DNA of 64,000 nt, from NCBI GenBank assembly GCA_041603535.1, contig JBFIEE010000003.1:46916-110915 (forward strand), read 5' to 3'. Below are positions 8,370 through 16,538 of the stretch, piece after piece. Position numbers and translations under genes: made by a program. The stretch comes from HB2-32-21 sp041603535 (GTDB lineage Bacteria > Pseudomonadota > Gammaproteobacteria > Pseudomonadales > Porticoccaceae). The notes below the pieces were generated by a model. That model saw only the letters and a program-made list of their open reading frames with translations, was not told where the DNA came from and did not search any database. Within the stretch, counting starts at the first letter, position 1; the number at the start of each line of letters is the position of its first letter.

Positions 8370-8681
8370 GGGTCCTCGATATAAGCCTGGTGGCCGAACA
8401 AACGAGCAGAGAGAAGTTAGTTTTTGTTACAGCTGTTACACCCGGGACGGCCTCGCAAGCCAATACAAAAGTAAGTGGTCTGCGACGTCATGGCCCGGGA
8501 CAATATGAGGGGCGCTATTCGGCGCCTTTTTTTTGAATGACCCAGAGCCGGGCATTAAGGCAGCCAATCCGGATTCAGGAACGCCTGACTGCAGAACTTC
8601 GTCTGCAATCGCGGCGGATTAAACTGAATTCTTGCGTACAAGCGCCTAAAATGACTACCGCATACTGGCGGAGATTAGTGC
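8370..8681. other. Intergenic region between propeller gene and rlmB
   Basis: This 312-nt stretch holds one clear intrinsic terminator (8509-8534). I see no convincing open reading frame, RNA gene or strong promoter in the rest. The GGAG at 8670-8673 is the rlmB ribosome binding site. Confidence 0.6.
8509..8534 (+). terminator. Rho-independent terminator
   Basis: GGCGC (8511-8515) pairs with GCGCC (8522-8526) around a 6-nt loop and is followed by eight Ts (8527-8534). It ends transcription of the beta-propeller gene, about 140 nt after its stop. Confidence 0.85.
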
Positions 8682-9524
8682 GTGAATGACGATCGAGACG
8701 GACGAGAAACGTCGGCTGAACACATAGCGCAGCACAGGCAAACTGCGCATGACAGGCAGAGTAAGACACCAGGTGAATGGGCTTTTGGTATTCATGCGGT
8801 GCAGGCATTGTTAAAAACGGATGCCCGTCAGATCAATGAGCTACGATTCCTGCGGGGCCGTAAGGACCAGCGTCAGCAAAAGCTCCAGGCCCTGGCCGAT
8901 ACCCAGGGCATTCCGTGGCAGTGGGCAAGCCGTAAGGAGCTCGATCAGCTGGCAGACGGCAATCACCAGGGAGTCGCGGCATTGTGCCGCGCCAGTACGA
9001 CCGGCATTGCCGACGAATCGGCTCTCGATACGTTGCTGGCCAGGCTTGCGGAACCTCCTTTACTATTAATACTTGATGAGGTTACCGATCCTCATAATCT
9101 TGGCGCCTGTTTGCGAACTGCCGATGCCGTGGGTGTCCACGCGGTCATTACAACGAGGGACAGATCTGCGGGTATTACGCCTGTGGTGCGCAAGGTCGCG
9201 TCTGGGGCTGCTGAGTCAGTGCCGTTTATTGTGGTGACTAATCTGGTACGGACGATGGAGCGTTTAAAAGACAGCGGTATCTGGGTGATGGGCACTGACG
9301 ACTCAGCCGCCGATGTTTTGTACGACGTCGACATGACAGGGCCATTGGCGCTGGTCATGGGGGCCGAGGGCCGGGGTTTACGACGCTTAACCCGGGAGTC
9401 TTGTGATCGCTTGATCAAACTTCCCATGCAGGGTGTTGTCAGCAGTCTTAACGTGTCAGTGGCGGCAGGTGTCTGTCTGTACGAAATCACCCGACAACGC
9501 CATTACGTGAATTGTACAGCCTAG
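8682..9524 (+). CDS. rlmB: 23S rRNA (guanosine-2'-O)-methyltransferase RlmB
   Basis: SpoU/TrmH-type knotted methyltransferase that 2'-O-methylates G2251 of 23S rRNA (E. coli numbering). The 280-residue protein has the substrate-binding N-domain starting at GIHAVQALL, then SPOUT motif 1 (DEVTDPHNLGACLRTADAVG). Motifs 2 and 3 follow (MGAEGRGLRRL and LPMQGVVSSLNVSVAAGV) with the conserved Asn and Ser of the knot. GTG start with GGAG 8 nt upstream. It carries about 25 extra polar residues before the conserved core compared with E. coli RlmB (243 residues). Confidence 0.95.
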   Translation: MNDDRDGRETSAEHIAQHRQTAHDRQSKTPGEWAFGIHAVQALLKTDARQINELRFLRGRKDQRQQKLQALADTQGIPWQWASRKELDQLADGNHQGVAALCRASTTGIADESALDTLLARLAEPPLLLILDEVTDPHNLGACLRTADAVGVHAVITTRDRSAGITPVVRKVASGAAESVPFIVVTNLVRTMERLKDSGIWVMGTDDSAADVLYDVDMTGPLALVMGAEGRGLRRLTRESCDRLIKLPMQGVVSSLNVSVAAGVCLYEITRQRHYVNCTA

Positions 9525-9563
9525 CTATCTGTGTGTGAACCAGCTAGCTATCTGTATGCGAAC
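9521..9563 (+). repeat. Two-copy tandem repeat at the 3' end of rlmB
   Basis: CTAGCTATCTGTGTGTGAAC (9521-9540) is repeated as CTAGCTATCTGTATGCGAAC (9544-9563), 18 of 20 bases identical, period 23. The first copy contains the rlmB stop codon, so the duplication added non-coding sequence only. Confidence 0.7.
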
Positions 9564-9802
9564 AAACTACCCATCCAGAGCGACTGGTTAAGTCGGTAAG
9601 CCACGTAAAGTGATTGCGCTAAGCGACCAGGTCAGACAATTAGGCTGGATGTCGGTGTGGCGCTGCTAATCGCGGTGGTTTGGGACGCTAGCCTTCAGCA
9701 CAAAATAAGCTAGAATCACCCTTTTACTGCTTGGTTCAAGGGCGGCCCGCAGCTCGTATCGCAAGGTATTGCGCTATATAGCAAAATGCTACCGCTGAAG
9801 TC

Positions 9803-10459
9803 ATGGCGCTATCCACTATCAATATTCCCAATACCCTAAGTGGCACTCGCATTGCGCTGGTGCCGGTATTGTTGTCGCTCGCGCATTACCAGCTGGAATA
9901 CTGGTTTTTATGGCTGCTCGCATTGTCGTTGCTGACAGATGCGGCGGATGGCTATCTGGCCCGTAAGCTTAATCAGATTAGTGCGCTGGGCGCCAAGCTT
10001 GATAGTTGGGGTGATTTTTTTACCTATGGGGCGATGGTGCTCGGTTTGATCTGGTTGTGGCCAGGTATTTATCAACGGGAAGCGCTGTTCCTCTACACCG
10101 GTATGTTGTGTTATCTGGTGCCAACCGTGATGGGCTTGCTGAAATTTCGGGAATTACCCAGCTATCATACGTGGGCGGCCAAGACCTCGGCAGTACTCAT
10201 GGCGCCGGCCTATTTTTACATGGTGCTGTCCGGCGAGTCATTTATGTTTCGCCTTGTTGTGTTGTTCGATATCTGGGTGGCAGTTGAAGCGGTGTTTATT
10301 ACCGCGATCCTTAACCGTAACCGTGACAACGTGCCGACCGTGTTTCATGCCAGGGAGATGATGCGTCGACAGGGTGCCCGGCTGCGGGAGCGTCGCGCCC
10401 AGATTCGGGAGAAAATTACCGGCAAAAAATCCACGGATGATAGCCATCCTGCCGAGTAG
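9803..10459 (+). CDS. CDP-alcohol phosphatidyltransferase family protein
   Basis: Integral membrane enzyme of 218 residues with about six transmembrane segments. It carries the complete family motif DG-x2-AR-x8-G-x3-D-x3-D (from DGYLAR to the final Asp of SWGD, about residues 49-71), which binds metal and CDP-alcohol. Such enzymes transfer a phosphatidyl group to glycerol phosphate, serine, inositol or another alcohol. The acceptor is not predictable; the divergence from canonical PgsA argues for a second, specialised enzyme. The C-terminus is a basic, Arg-rich tail. A -10-like TAGAAT (9711-9716) lies upstream; the ribosome binding site is weak. Confidence 0.85.
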   Translation: MALSTINIPNTLSGTRIALVPVLLSLAHYQLEYWFLWLLALSLLTDAADGYLARKLNQISALGAKLDSWGDFFTYGAMVLGLIWLWPGIYQREALFLYTGMLCYLVPTVMGLLKFRELPSYHTWAAKTSAVLMAPAYFYMVLSGESFMFRLVVLFDIWVAVEAVFITAILNRNRDNVPTVFHAREMMRRQGARLRERRAQIREKITGKKSTDDSHPAE

Positions 10460-10472
10460 TTGTTTTTGGCAG

Positions 10473-10495
10473 GGGAGCTAACGCTGATCGCTCCC
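10473..10495 (+). repeat. Small hairpin downstream of phosphatidyltransferase gene
   Basis: GGGAGC (10473-10478) and GCTCCC (10490-10495) can form a 6-bp stem with an 11-nt loop just after the stop codon. No T-run follows, so termination is uncertain. Confidence 0.35.
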
Positions 10496-10605
10496 TAAGG
10501 TATCGCAGTGGTTTTACGGTCTTAATTACCCTGCTAGCCCTGTTCCACCAGGCCATACACAGGGCTTGGTGATCGCTCAATTGTCGAGTGACATGAGGAC
10601 GTGTA

Positions 10606-10636
10606 TTGACTTATTCATGCACGGCGACGGTATACT
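10606..10636 (+). promoter_or_regulatory. Candidate promoter for Baeyer-Villiger monooxygenase
   Basis: TTGACT (10606-10611) and TATACT (10631-10636) match sigma-70 hexamers well, but the 19-nt spacer is longer than optimal. It would give a leader of about 105 nt before the ATG at 10748. Confidence 0.4.
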
Positions 10637-10747
10637 GTGGGGTCTTACTACTCTACCGCGCATGCGCTTTTGATTTGGGCTTCGCCCCTCCAGGCACTGC
10701 ATGCGACAAATTTGACAACACGAAAATTATATTTTGAGGTTATTAGC

Positions 10748-12535
10748 ATGGCTGAATCAAAACAAATCGGCAAAAAGGACGGTGTCGCCCAACTTAGCTC
10801 ATTTAGTCCACTGTCGGGGAGCGACAAGCACCCGCAGTCCTATTACGATGAGATAAAGAAGAAGTTTGGCGAGGAGCGTGACCTGCGTTTGAAGTATCGC
10901 CCAGAAGGTACAGCGCAGTTTAATTCCAATCTTGAAGGGAGTCTGGAGCATTTTGGTGAGGATTCCTACGCACGTGACGTGAAGCCTCGTGAAGTGCTCA
11001 ACGATACGGTCGAAGTACTGTTTATTGGCGGCGGCTTTTCTGCTCTGCTCACTACCTCCCAGCTCCGTGCTGTTGGCGTTGAAAGTATCCGCATTGTGGA
11101 ACGGGGTGCAGATGTTGGTGGCACCTGGTACTGGAACCGCTATCCCGGTGCGGCCTGCGATGTGGTGTCCTATGACTACCTGCCGCTGCTGGATGAAATG
11201 GATTACGTGCCCAAGGATCGCTATGCCAAGGCACCAGAAATTTATGCACATTGCCAGGCGATTGCCAAAAAATATGACCTCTACGATCTGGCCGTGTTTC
11301 AAACCACGGTGACGTCTACGGTATGGGACGAAGAAGAAAAAATGTGGCACGTCAAAACCGATCGGGGCGATCATATGAAGGCGCGCTTTGTGATCTGTGC
11401 CAATGGCCCGATGTCTAAGCCGAAGCTGGCCAAGATAGACGGTATCGAACGGTTTAAGGGGCATTCTTTCCACACGTCACGCTGGGACTATGACTATTGT
11501 GGCGCAGATCTTTCCAGGCTGGCCGACAAGAGGGTGGCCATTATAGGTACCGGTGCAACAGCGGTGCAGGCTATTCCAGGGCTCGGTGCGGCGGCCAAAG
11601 AGCTGTATGTATTCCAGCGCACACCTTCGTCAATCGATATTCGCAACGACTGGCCAACTGACCCCAACTGGGCGCGCAAGCTGACCCCGGGTTGGCAGGG
11701 CAAGCGCCGCCAGCGCACTATTGATGGTCCGCAGCTGACTGAAGCGCAAAAAGCCGCGCAGGCGGCATTGTCGAAAGAAGAAAAAATCCGCAAGCAGGAA
11801 AACGCCAATATCGACTACATGATGTGGATTCATCAGCGCATTGACGAGATGGTTAAGGATAAGGCAACGGCGGACTCCCTGAAACCCTGGTACATGTTCA
11901 TGTGTAAGCGCCCCTGCTTCCACGATGAGTACCTGCCTACTTTTAATCGTCCCAATGTGCATCTGGTGGATACTCGCGGTAAAGGCGTAGCAGAAATTAC
12001 GGAGAAAGGCCCGGTATTTGACGGTAAGGAATATGAGGTCGATCTAATTATTTACGCGACTGGTTTCGAAGTACAAAAAACCGGCATCTACAACCAGATT
12101 ATTGGTCAGAACGGTCTTGAGATAAATGACAAATATAAAGACGGTATTCGTACCTTGTTTGGTATCCAGTCTCATGGCTACCCCAATATGTTTATTATGG
12201 CGGGTTACCAGGCGTCATTTCAGTTCAACATCACTGATGTTCTAACTGTTCAGGGTGGACACATTGCTGCGTGTATTGATTACGCCCGCAAGCATAATTA
12301 TCAGGCGATCGATATCACCCCGGAAATCGAGGAGTGGTGGGTGCAGGAGGTGATTAACCACAGAGGGAAGACCGATCGCAATAAGGAATGTACGCCTGGG
12401 TACTACAACTTCGAGGGCGAAGACAACCGCCGCCAGGACGGCACTTATAACGGTGGCTTCAAGCGATACATTGAGCAAATAGAAGCCCTGCACGGCAAAA
12501 TGGACGACATCTTTATTGCTACCAAAAGTGCGTAA
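10748..12535 (+). CDS. Flavin-containing Baeyer-Villiger monooxygenase
   Basis: FAD- and NADPH-dependent monooxygenase (595 residues) that inserts one oxygen atom next to a ketone carbonyl to give an ester or lactone. It contains the FAD dinucleotide-binding motif GGGFSALL (about residue 94) and GGTWYWNRYPGAACD (about 124), characteristic of BVMOs. The BVMO fingerprint FKGHSFHTSRWDY is at about 236, the NADPH site GTGATAVQ at about 268, and YATGFE at about 436. It resembles the cyclohexanone/phenylacetone/ketosteroid monooxygenase group with an N-terminal extension of about 90 residues. The ATG at 10748 with upstream GAGG is preferred over an in-frame GTG at 10637. It stands alone; the substrate (ketone, steroid or terpenoid) is unknown. 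Confidence 0.9.
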   Translation: MAESKQIGKKDGVAQLSSFSPLSGSDKHPQSYYDEIKKKFGEERDLRLKYRPEGTAQFNSNLEGSLEHFGEDSYARDVKPREVLNDTVEVLFIGGGFSALLTTSQLRAVGVESIRIVERGADVGGTWYWNRYPGAACDVVSYDYLPLLDEMDYVPKDRYAKAPEIYAHCQAIAKKYDLYDLAVFQTTVTSTVWDEEEKMWHVKTDRGDHMKARFVICANGPMSKPKLAKIDGIERFKGHSFHTSRWDYDYCGADLSRLADKRVAIIGTGATAVQAIPGLGAAAKELYVFQRTPSSIDIRNDWPTDPNWARKLTPGWQGKRRQRTIDGPQLTEAQKAAQAALSKEEKIRKQENANIDYMMWIHQRIDEMVKDKATADSLKPWYMFMCKRPCFHDEYLPTFNRPNVHLVDTRGKGVAEITEKGPVFDGKEYEVDLIIYATGFEVQKTGIYNQIIGQNGLEINDKYKDGIRTLFGIQSHGYPNMFIMAGYQASFQFNITDVLTVQGGHIAACIDYARKHNYQAIDITPEIEEWWVQEVINHRGKTDRNKECTPGYYNFEGEDNRRQDGTYNGGFKRYIEQIEALHGKMDDIFIATKSA

Positions 12536-12556
12536 TCAGCGGGACAAGTCGTGAAG

Positions 12557-12594
12557 TACGCCATGGGCAGGTCGCTTGACCTGCCCATGGCGTA
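12557..12594. repeat. Perfect 17-bp inverted repeat after the monooxygenase gene
   Basis: TACGCCATGGGCAGGTC (12557-12573) and GACCTGCCCATGGCGTA (12578-12594) are perfectly complementary around a 4-nt loop (GCTT), starting 21 nt after the stop. The stem is far stronger than needed for termination, and neither strand has a following T-run. It sits between convergent genes and may block or stabilise both transcripts. Confidence 0.85.
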
Positions 12595-12739
12595 GCTCGG
12601 GATCTCTGTGCGGTCAAACTGGAGGTCATCGCTACCCCAGCTTTACTTTCTCGGGCGCCGCTTTACTGGGAACTAAAGCTTGCTGAGGGCCAAAAATAGC
12701 GGTTGCGGGCCAATAATAAGTGCTGAACGTTACGCCAAC

Positions 12740-13147
12740 TTAATGTTTCTGGTGTGGCCCCTTAATCAGGTCTCTTACTTTATCGAACAGGGTGACGGAT
12801 CTCAGGTCATTAATTTCGCCGGCATCAAGAAAGACTTTTTTGCACTGCGGACATGCTTCCATCCAGATGTGTGGTTGCGCAACGTCGGAGATCTTATCCA
12901 TCCTGACGGCACAGGCCGGGCAGTTAATATTATCGATTTTGTCGTAGTTCTTGCTGTCGCGAGGGTAACCGGTGTCGATGCCAAGGTCGGACAGGCCCTC
13001 TTGCTTCAGACTTGATAAGCGTTGTCCCTTCAGCAGTTCAAGCGTGTCTGCTTCACAGAGCAGTCCTTTACAGCCCGTGCAGCGATCCACATTAAGGCCG
13101 AGAAAGGATTCTGGTCGAAAAGCGTTGTTACATTTGGGACATAGCAT
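12740..13147 (-). CDS. Double zinc-ribbon (zf-TFIIB) protein
   Basis: A 135-residue protein with two zinc-ribbon halves. CPKC at residues 3-6 pairs with CTGC about 20 residues on. CPAC near residue 76 pairs with CPQC near residue 99; each is followed by the acidic, Leu-rich helix typical of zf-TFIIB proteins (GLLCEADTLELL and KVFLDAGEINDL). The function of this bacterial family is unknown. GGAG lies just before the ATG, and a plausible promoter at 13179-13207 serves it. Confidence 0.8.
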   Translation of the reverse strand: MLCPKCNNAFRPESFLGLNVDRCTGCKGLLCEADTLELLKGQRLSSLKQEGLSDLGIDTGYPRDSKNYDKIDNINCPACAVRMDKISDVAQPHIWMEACPQCKKVFLDAGEINDLRSVTLFDKVRDLIKGPHQKH

Positions 13148-13178
13148 GGATCAACTCCTTTTTCATATTATGTGGGGC

Positions 13179-13207
13179 AGTATAGACCGGTTTGTTTTTT
13201 CTGGGAA
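13179..13207 (-). promoter_or_regulatory. Candidate promoter for the zf-TFIIB gene
   Basis: On the minus strand TTCCCA (13207-13202) and TATACT (13184-13179) are separated by 17 nt, about 32 nt before the start codon. The -10 is good, the -35 weak. Confidence 0.45.
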
Positions 13208-13324
13208 CGCGCTAGATCAAGGATTAATTAATTGCGTGTGCGCTTCTGGTGTCACTGCTACGACTCGCAAAAGACTGGCCCTGGAAAACCGATTCACGCA
13301 AAGTGCAAATCGCGATAAACCGGT
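13186..13324. repeat. 139-bp segment bounded by 8-bp inverted repeats
   Basis: ACCGGTTT (13186-13193) and AAACCGGT (13317-13324) are perfect inverted copies. They enclose non-coding sequence, and the right arm abuts the stop codon that truncates the DUF2182 gene. I see no target-site duplication, so a miniature element is only one possibility; a deletion scar is another. Confidence 0.4.
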
Positions 13325-13768
13325 TCATCGTAAATGAAGGAGCTCGGGGTAAGCGATCAGTGCGGGCGATAACAGGGCTGCCTGGTCGAGCCCCCACTGG
13401 GCGGTGGTTGCCAGAACGCTAAATAATATCCAGATCAGCAGGTAGCCTGCAGTGAATACCCACGTCGGTGTAATGGTGTTACCGTCTTTTTTGGCTTTCT
13501 TCGCTACGGCGTGGTAAATCAGTACAGCGGGGGTTACGGAGGGCAGCATCATGCCCACCATCATGACTGACCACATCAGGAACATCATTGCGGCATAGCG
13601 CCGGTCCCAGTCACTGATTGCCATGGTTGGCATGTCGGGAATGGCCGCCATCGAAGCCATATCGGCAGCCATGGTATACAGATACCACCACGCCAGCAGC
13701 GCGACGCCAGCCAGGGACATGAGGATGACCAGTGTGTCAAAACGGCGGATGCTGCCGCCAGCTATCAT
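13325..13768 (-). pseudogene. DUF2182 membrane protein, C-terminally truncated
   Basis: The 147-residue product contains the first half of DUF2182. An N-terminal membrane helix (TLVILMSLAGVALLAWWYLY) is followed by a Met-rich segment and the family core WSVMMVGMMLPSVTPAVLIYH. A third helix then leads to TAQWGLDQAALLSP. Family members are usually 250 residues or more and continue with further helices and Cys/His residues. Here translation ends nine residues after LLSP, and only about 180 nt separate it from the next gene, too little for the missing part. DUF2182 commonly pairs with DUF1326, which lies 22 nt upstream. It is probably a decayed gene, though a functional short form cannot be excluded. 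Confidence 0.65.
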
Positions 13769-13790
13769 GCTGTGCTGTACTGCCGCAGGC

Positions 13791-14438
13791 TCAGCTCATC
13801 GCCAGGGTTTTGTGGATTACGCCGTCCTGATTCCAGAGGATATGGCTAAATTGACCGTAACTCTCGCTTAACTCGAGTGCGATTTTGCCGGTCGCTGAGG
13901 AATTGCCGACACCCATTTCAGCGTAGGTATACTCAAGCCCGCCCGGCAGGTGGATCCCAGCGCGGGATTCTTCGCCACTAAACGGGTTGATCAAGGGTGA
14001 GCCAGCAGATTTGACCAGGTTCGAGCATGTTATCTGTGCTTTGCGAGCATCCACATCAATGTCTATTTCCATCGGGGCATAAAGCGTATCGAGCACTTCA
14101 GACATGCTGCTGTTGTAAACATAAAAAATATTGGTGCCAGGTAGCGTGGCTTTGCCATGGGCGATTTTTTTTCCATGGCGTTGCTCAGTATTGGCGCGTT
14201 CATCAATAATGACTTGCTGGCGGCCGTTGCCTTCGGCAATTTCACCGGGCCAATGCAACAAAATGAGAAAATCCAGGTCATCCAGGGGGGTGCCATTGAA
14301 ATGACCTTTCCGGATCAAGTTGCTGACCACCACCTGATAGAATCCATGGCTAGTCGGCGCGTTAAACTGGCAGGGGCAACCGAAGGCGCAGTTGCAGTTA
14401 CCAAATTGGGTAGCTTGAATTTCCCATTGATCAGTCAT
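13791..14438 (-). CDS. DUF1326 domain protein
   Basis: A 215-residue protein beginning MTDQWEIQATQF and carrying the DUF1326 hallmark Cys cluster CNCAFGCPCQF (about residues 14-24), suggestive of metal or thiol chemistry. The remaining domain is mostly beta-rich (GHFNGTPLDDLDFLILLHWPG). The ATG at 14438 is chosen because GGAG precedes it at correct spacing; an upstream in-frame start would add 13 poorly conserved residues. It forms a two-gene unit with the downstream DUF2182 gene. The molecular function of the pair is unknown. Confidence 0.82.
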   Translation of the reverse strand: MTDQWEIQATQFGNCNCAFGCPCQFNAPTSHGFYQVVVSNLIRKGHFNGTPLDDLDFLILLHWPGEIAEGNGRQQVIIDERANTEQRHGKKIAHGKATLPGTNIFYVYNSSMSEVLDTLYAPMEIDIDVDARKAQITCSNLVKSAGSPLINPFSGEESRAGIHLPGGLEYTYAEMGVGNSSATGKIALELSESYGQFSHILWNQDGVIHKTLAMS

Positions 14439-14573
14439 TATGTTATCTCCCTGTCTGCCTGGTGTGAGTGATACCACGAAGCCTGTGACTTGACGAACGA
14501 CATAAAGAATAGAAGATAGTTTCAGTCTGTCAGGGCGATGGGCCTACCGGGCAAGGTCTGGAGAAAGGGATGT

Positions 14574-15809
14574 TCAGTAGAGACTCGTGACCTGTCCTGA
14601 CCGTACATTCTGCAAGCCGTGATCGCGCAGCAAATGGATAAATCGCAGCGTTTTGAAACCATCAAACCAGGTGTGCATGTGTTTGTTGTAGTTAATCTGC
14701 GTGTTGCTGGTCTTTCTTGCAGCCCGGCTGGCCTGTTCAATACCCAGTTCAGCCAGCGCGCGTTTGGTAATCTCGGGCAGCGATAAGTCGGCTACTGGAT
14801 AGACCCGTGTGTCGGGCATCAGAATCAGCCATTGATGTAGATGGGCAAAAACGTCAGGGTGGTAAAAAATGGCAGCATTATTGGCATCCTGATCCGTCAG
14901 TAAACGGCTAATGGCCGGTCCCGTGCCAAAAGGGACGCGATCTGAAGGTCGCGCTTCGATCTGAATTGGAGATGTCGTCAGGCTCAAAATGGGACCAACC
15001 TTGGCAGCCTTGTTGAGCAGGTAAAAATCCTCCGCGCCGCTCCGTTTTGGAAAGCCGCGTACCTGAGCATAGGCCGTGTCCCTGATCGCCAGTGCGCTGC
15101 CGAGGGTGTGATAGGCGTATGGCGAGCCTGCAGCCCGCAGGCCGTTAACATAGTGATGCATTCGTTGCTCATAGAGCCTGGTTGCGCGACCGATATCATC
15201 ATCGTTGCAGAGGTGTAAAAACGGGTATACCGCAGCGGCGTACTGCTGTTGGGCGCTTGCAGCTAAAGCAGAAAAATAGTCTATCGGTAAGTGTGCATCG
15301 GCATCGGATGAATAAATCCACGGTTGTGAAATATATCCGAGGTTCATCAGTGTCAGTGCCAGGTCGGCGCCGATCTTACGAGCTAACCCGACGCCCTGTT
15401 TACCGGGAATGGCCAAGTGGGAGAAGCGATCGACCAGGAGCACGGCGCTGAGTGTTCCCTCCAGGTTAAGTAAATGCAGATGTTCGTTGCGCCAAATCGA
15501 TGAAGTGCGGGTGGCAATGGTAGCCCAGAGGTGGGCATTTTCCGGGACGGCGCTGGCCACGGTGTCGGGCTGGTTGACCACGACTATCAACAATAAGGAG
15601 TGGTAACGCATCAAGGAATCGGCCAGACGATAAAAAAAGTCGGGTGACTCCCGGTATGCGGGTATTACGAGGACGTCGTGGAACCGGCTTGTCTGTGGCC
15701 AGGGTGGGCTGGCGTTGGTGATCAGGCGCGCTTCAGGCTCACCGTAAGTGGCGAGATACTTCACAACCGTGCGGGTGGCGGATTTGACGGTCGCGGTCGT
15801 GTCTTTCAA
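14574..15809 (-). CDS. Putative glycosyltransferase-like protein (GT-A fold)
   Basis: I cannot assign a function to this 411-residue soluble protein. It shows GT-A/GT2-like features. DVLVIPAYRESPDFF opens a nucleotide-sugar type beta-alpha-beta unit at about residue 45. GVGLARKIGADLAL precedes SSDADAHLP (about residue 168), which looks like a DXD metal/nucleotide motif. SGAEDFYLLNK (about residue 280) resembles the acidic ED motif of GT2 enzymes. No transmembrane segment is evident. The start is TTG at 15809 with a weak ribosome binding site, 24 nt after miaE, so the two are probably co-transcribed. It could modify a soluble acceptor such as an osmolyte or glycerate. Confidence 0.6.
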   Translation of the reverse strand: MKDTTATVKSATRTVVKYLATYGEPEARLITNASPPWPQTSRFHDVLVIPAYRESPDFFYRLADSLMRYHSLLLIVVVNQPDTVASAVPENAHLWATIATRTSSIWRNEHLHLLNLEGTLSAVLLVDRFSHLAIPGKQGVGLARKIGADLALTLMNLGYISQPWIYSSDADAHLPIDYFSALAASAQQQYAAAVYPFLHLCNDDDIGRATRLYEQRMHHYVNGLRAAGSPYAYHTLGSALAIRDTAYAQVRGFPKRSGAEDFYLLNKAAKVGPILSLTTSPIQIEARPSDRVPFGTGPAISRLLTDQDANNAAIFYHPDVFAHLHQWLILMPDTRVYPVADLSLPEITKRALAELGIEQASRAARKTSNTQINYNKHMHTWFDGFKTLRFIHLLRDHGLQNVRSGQVTSLY

Positions 15810-15833
15810 GGCAGAGCCTGCTGGTAATACCCG

Positions 15834-16406
15834 TCAGTGCAGCGCGGGTCGATTGGTTAAGGTGCTCGCCAGACTGGCCTCGATATCCAGCCACTGGTCG
15901 AGGCGAGCTGCGATGGTGGGCTCGGTAAAATGGTTGCCTGCGAGCTGGATGAATAGATCTCGATGGCGATCTTCGGAGCCGCTAATAGCCGTGTAGAAAG
16001 TTTTTAGCTCACCTTCCTGCAACGCCGCTGCAACAAGGCCAAAGCGTTCGGCGCCCCTGGCCTCTATGACGCCGCCCAGCAACAGTCGGTCGAGAAAGTA
16101 ATCGTCTTTGCCGTTGCGCAATTGTTTGCGCAACTGGTTGATGTAGGTATCTTTACTGTCTTTTTGTAATTGCAGGTTGCGGGTCGCCATGATTTTCACC
16201 ACTTCTCGAAAGTGATCAAGCTCCTCAATAGCGAGGTCGATCATGGCTGATACGATATCGGGTTTGTCGGCGTAGTGAAGTGCCATCGACATCGCCATAC
16301 CAGAGGCCTTTTTTTCAGCGCCAGCGTGGTCGAGCAGAAAACTGTCAAAATCCGCCAGTACGGCGTTGGTCCAGCTGGTGGTAGTGGTATACCTCAGTTT
16401 GATCAT
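15834..16406 (-). CDS. miaE: tRNA-(ms[2]io[6]A)-hydroxylase MiaE
   Basis: Diiron enzyme that hydroxylates 2-methylthio-N6-isopentenyladenosine at position 37 of tRNAs reading U-starting codons. The 190-residue protein has a ferritin-like four-helix bundle. Its ligands are the Glu of DHAGAEKKASGMAM (about residue 31), EELDHF with Glu and His (about 61-66), EARGAERFG (about 115-123) and SEDRHRDLF (about 146-154). It is the first gene of a two-gene minus-strand unit with the glycosyltransferase-like gene. Confidence 0.9.
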   Translation of the reverse strand: MIKLRYTTTTSWTNAVLADFDSFLLDHAGAEKKASGMAMSMALHYADKPDIVSAMIDLAIEELDHFREVVKIMATRNLQLQKDSKDTYINQLRKQLRNGKDDYFLDRLLLGGVIEARGAERFGLVAAALQEGELKTFYTAISGSEDRHRDLFIQLAGNHFTEPTIAARLDQWLDIEASLASTLTNRPALH

Positions 16407-16538
16407 CGTGGAGTAAGTGTTTCCATCAGGGTATTATGATGAGGAATTATCGCAGAGCCGGGCAGGAACCGATACAGAGGCAGGCCGGGGGACGCTGACC
16501 TGGATATAGAAACTGAGCTGGATACAGAAGGAGTCTCA

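Noticed and set aside
12972..13337. 121-codon open frame on plus strand between the zf-TFIIB and DUF2182 genes
   Set aside because: Half of it is antisense to the zf-TFIIB gene and the rest covers that gene's promoter; no start signal or family features.
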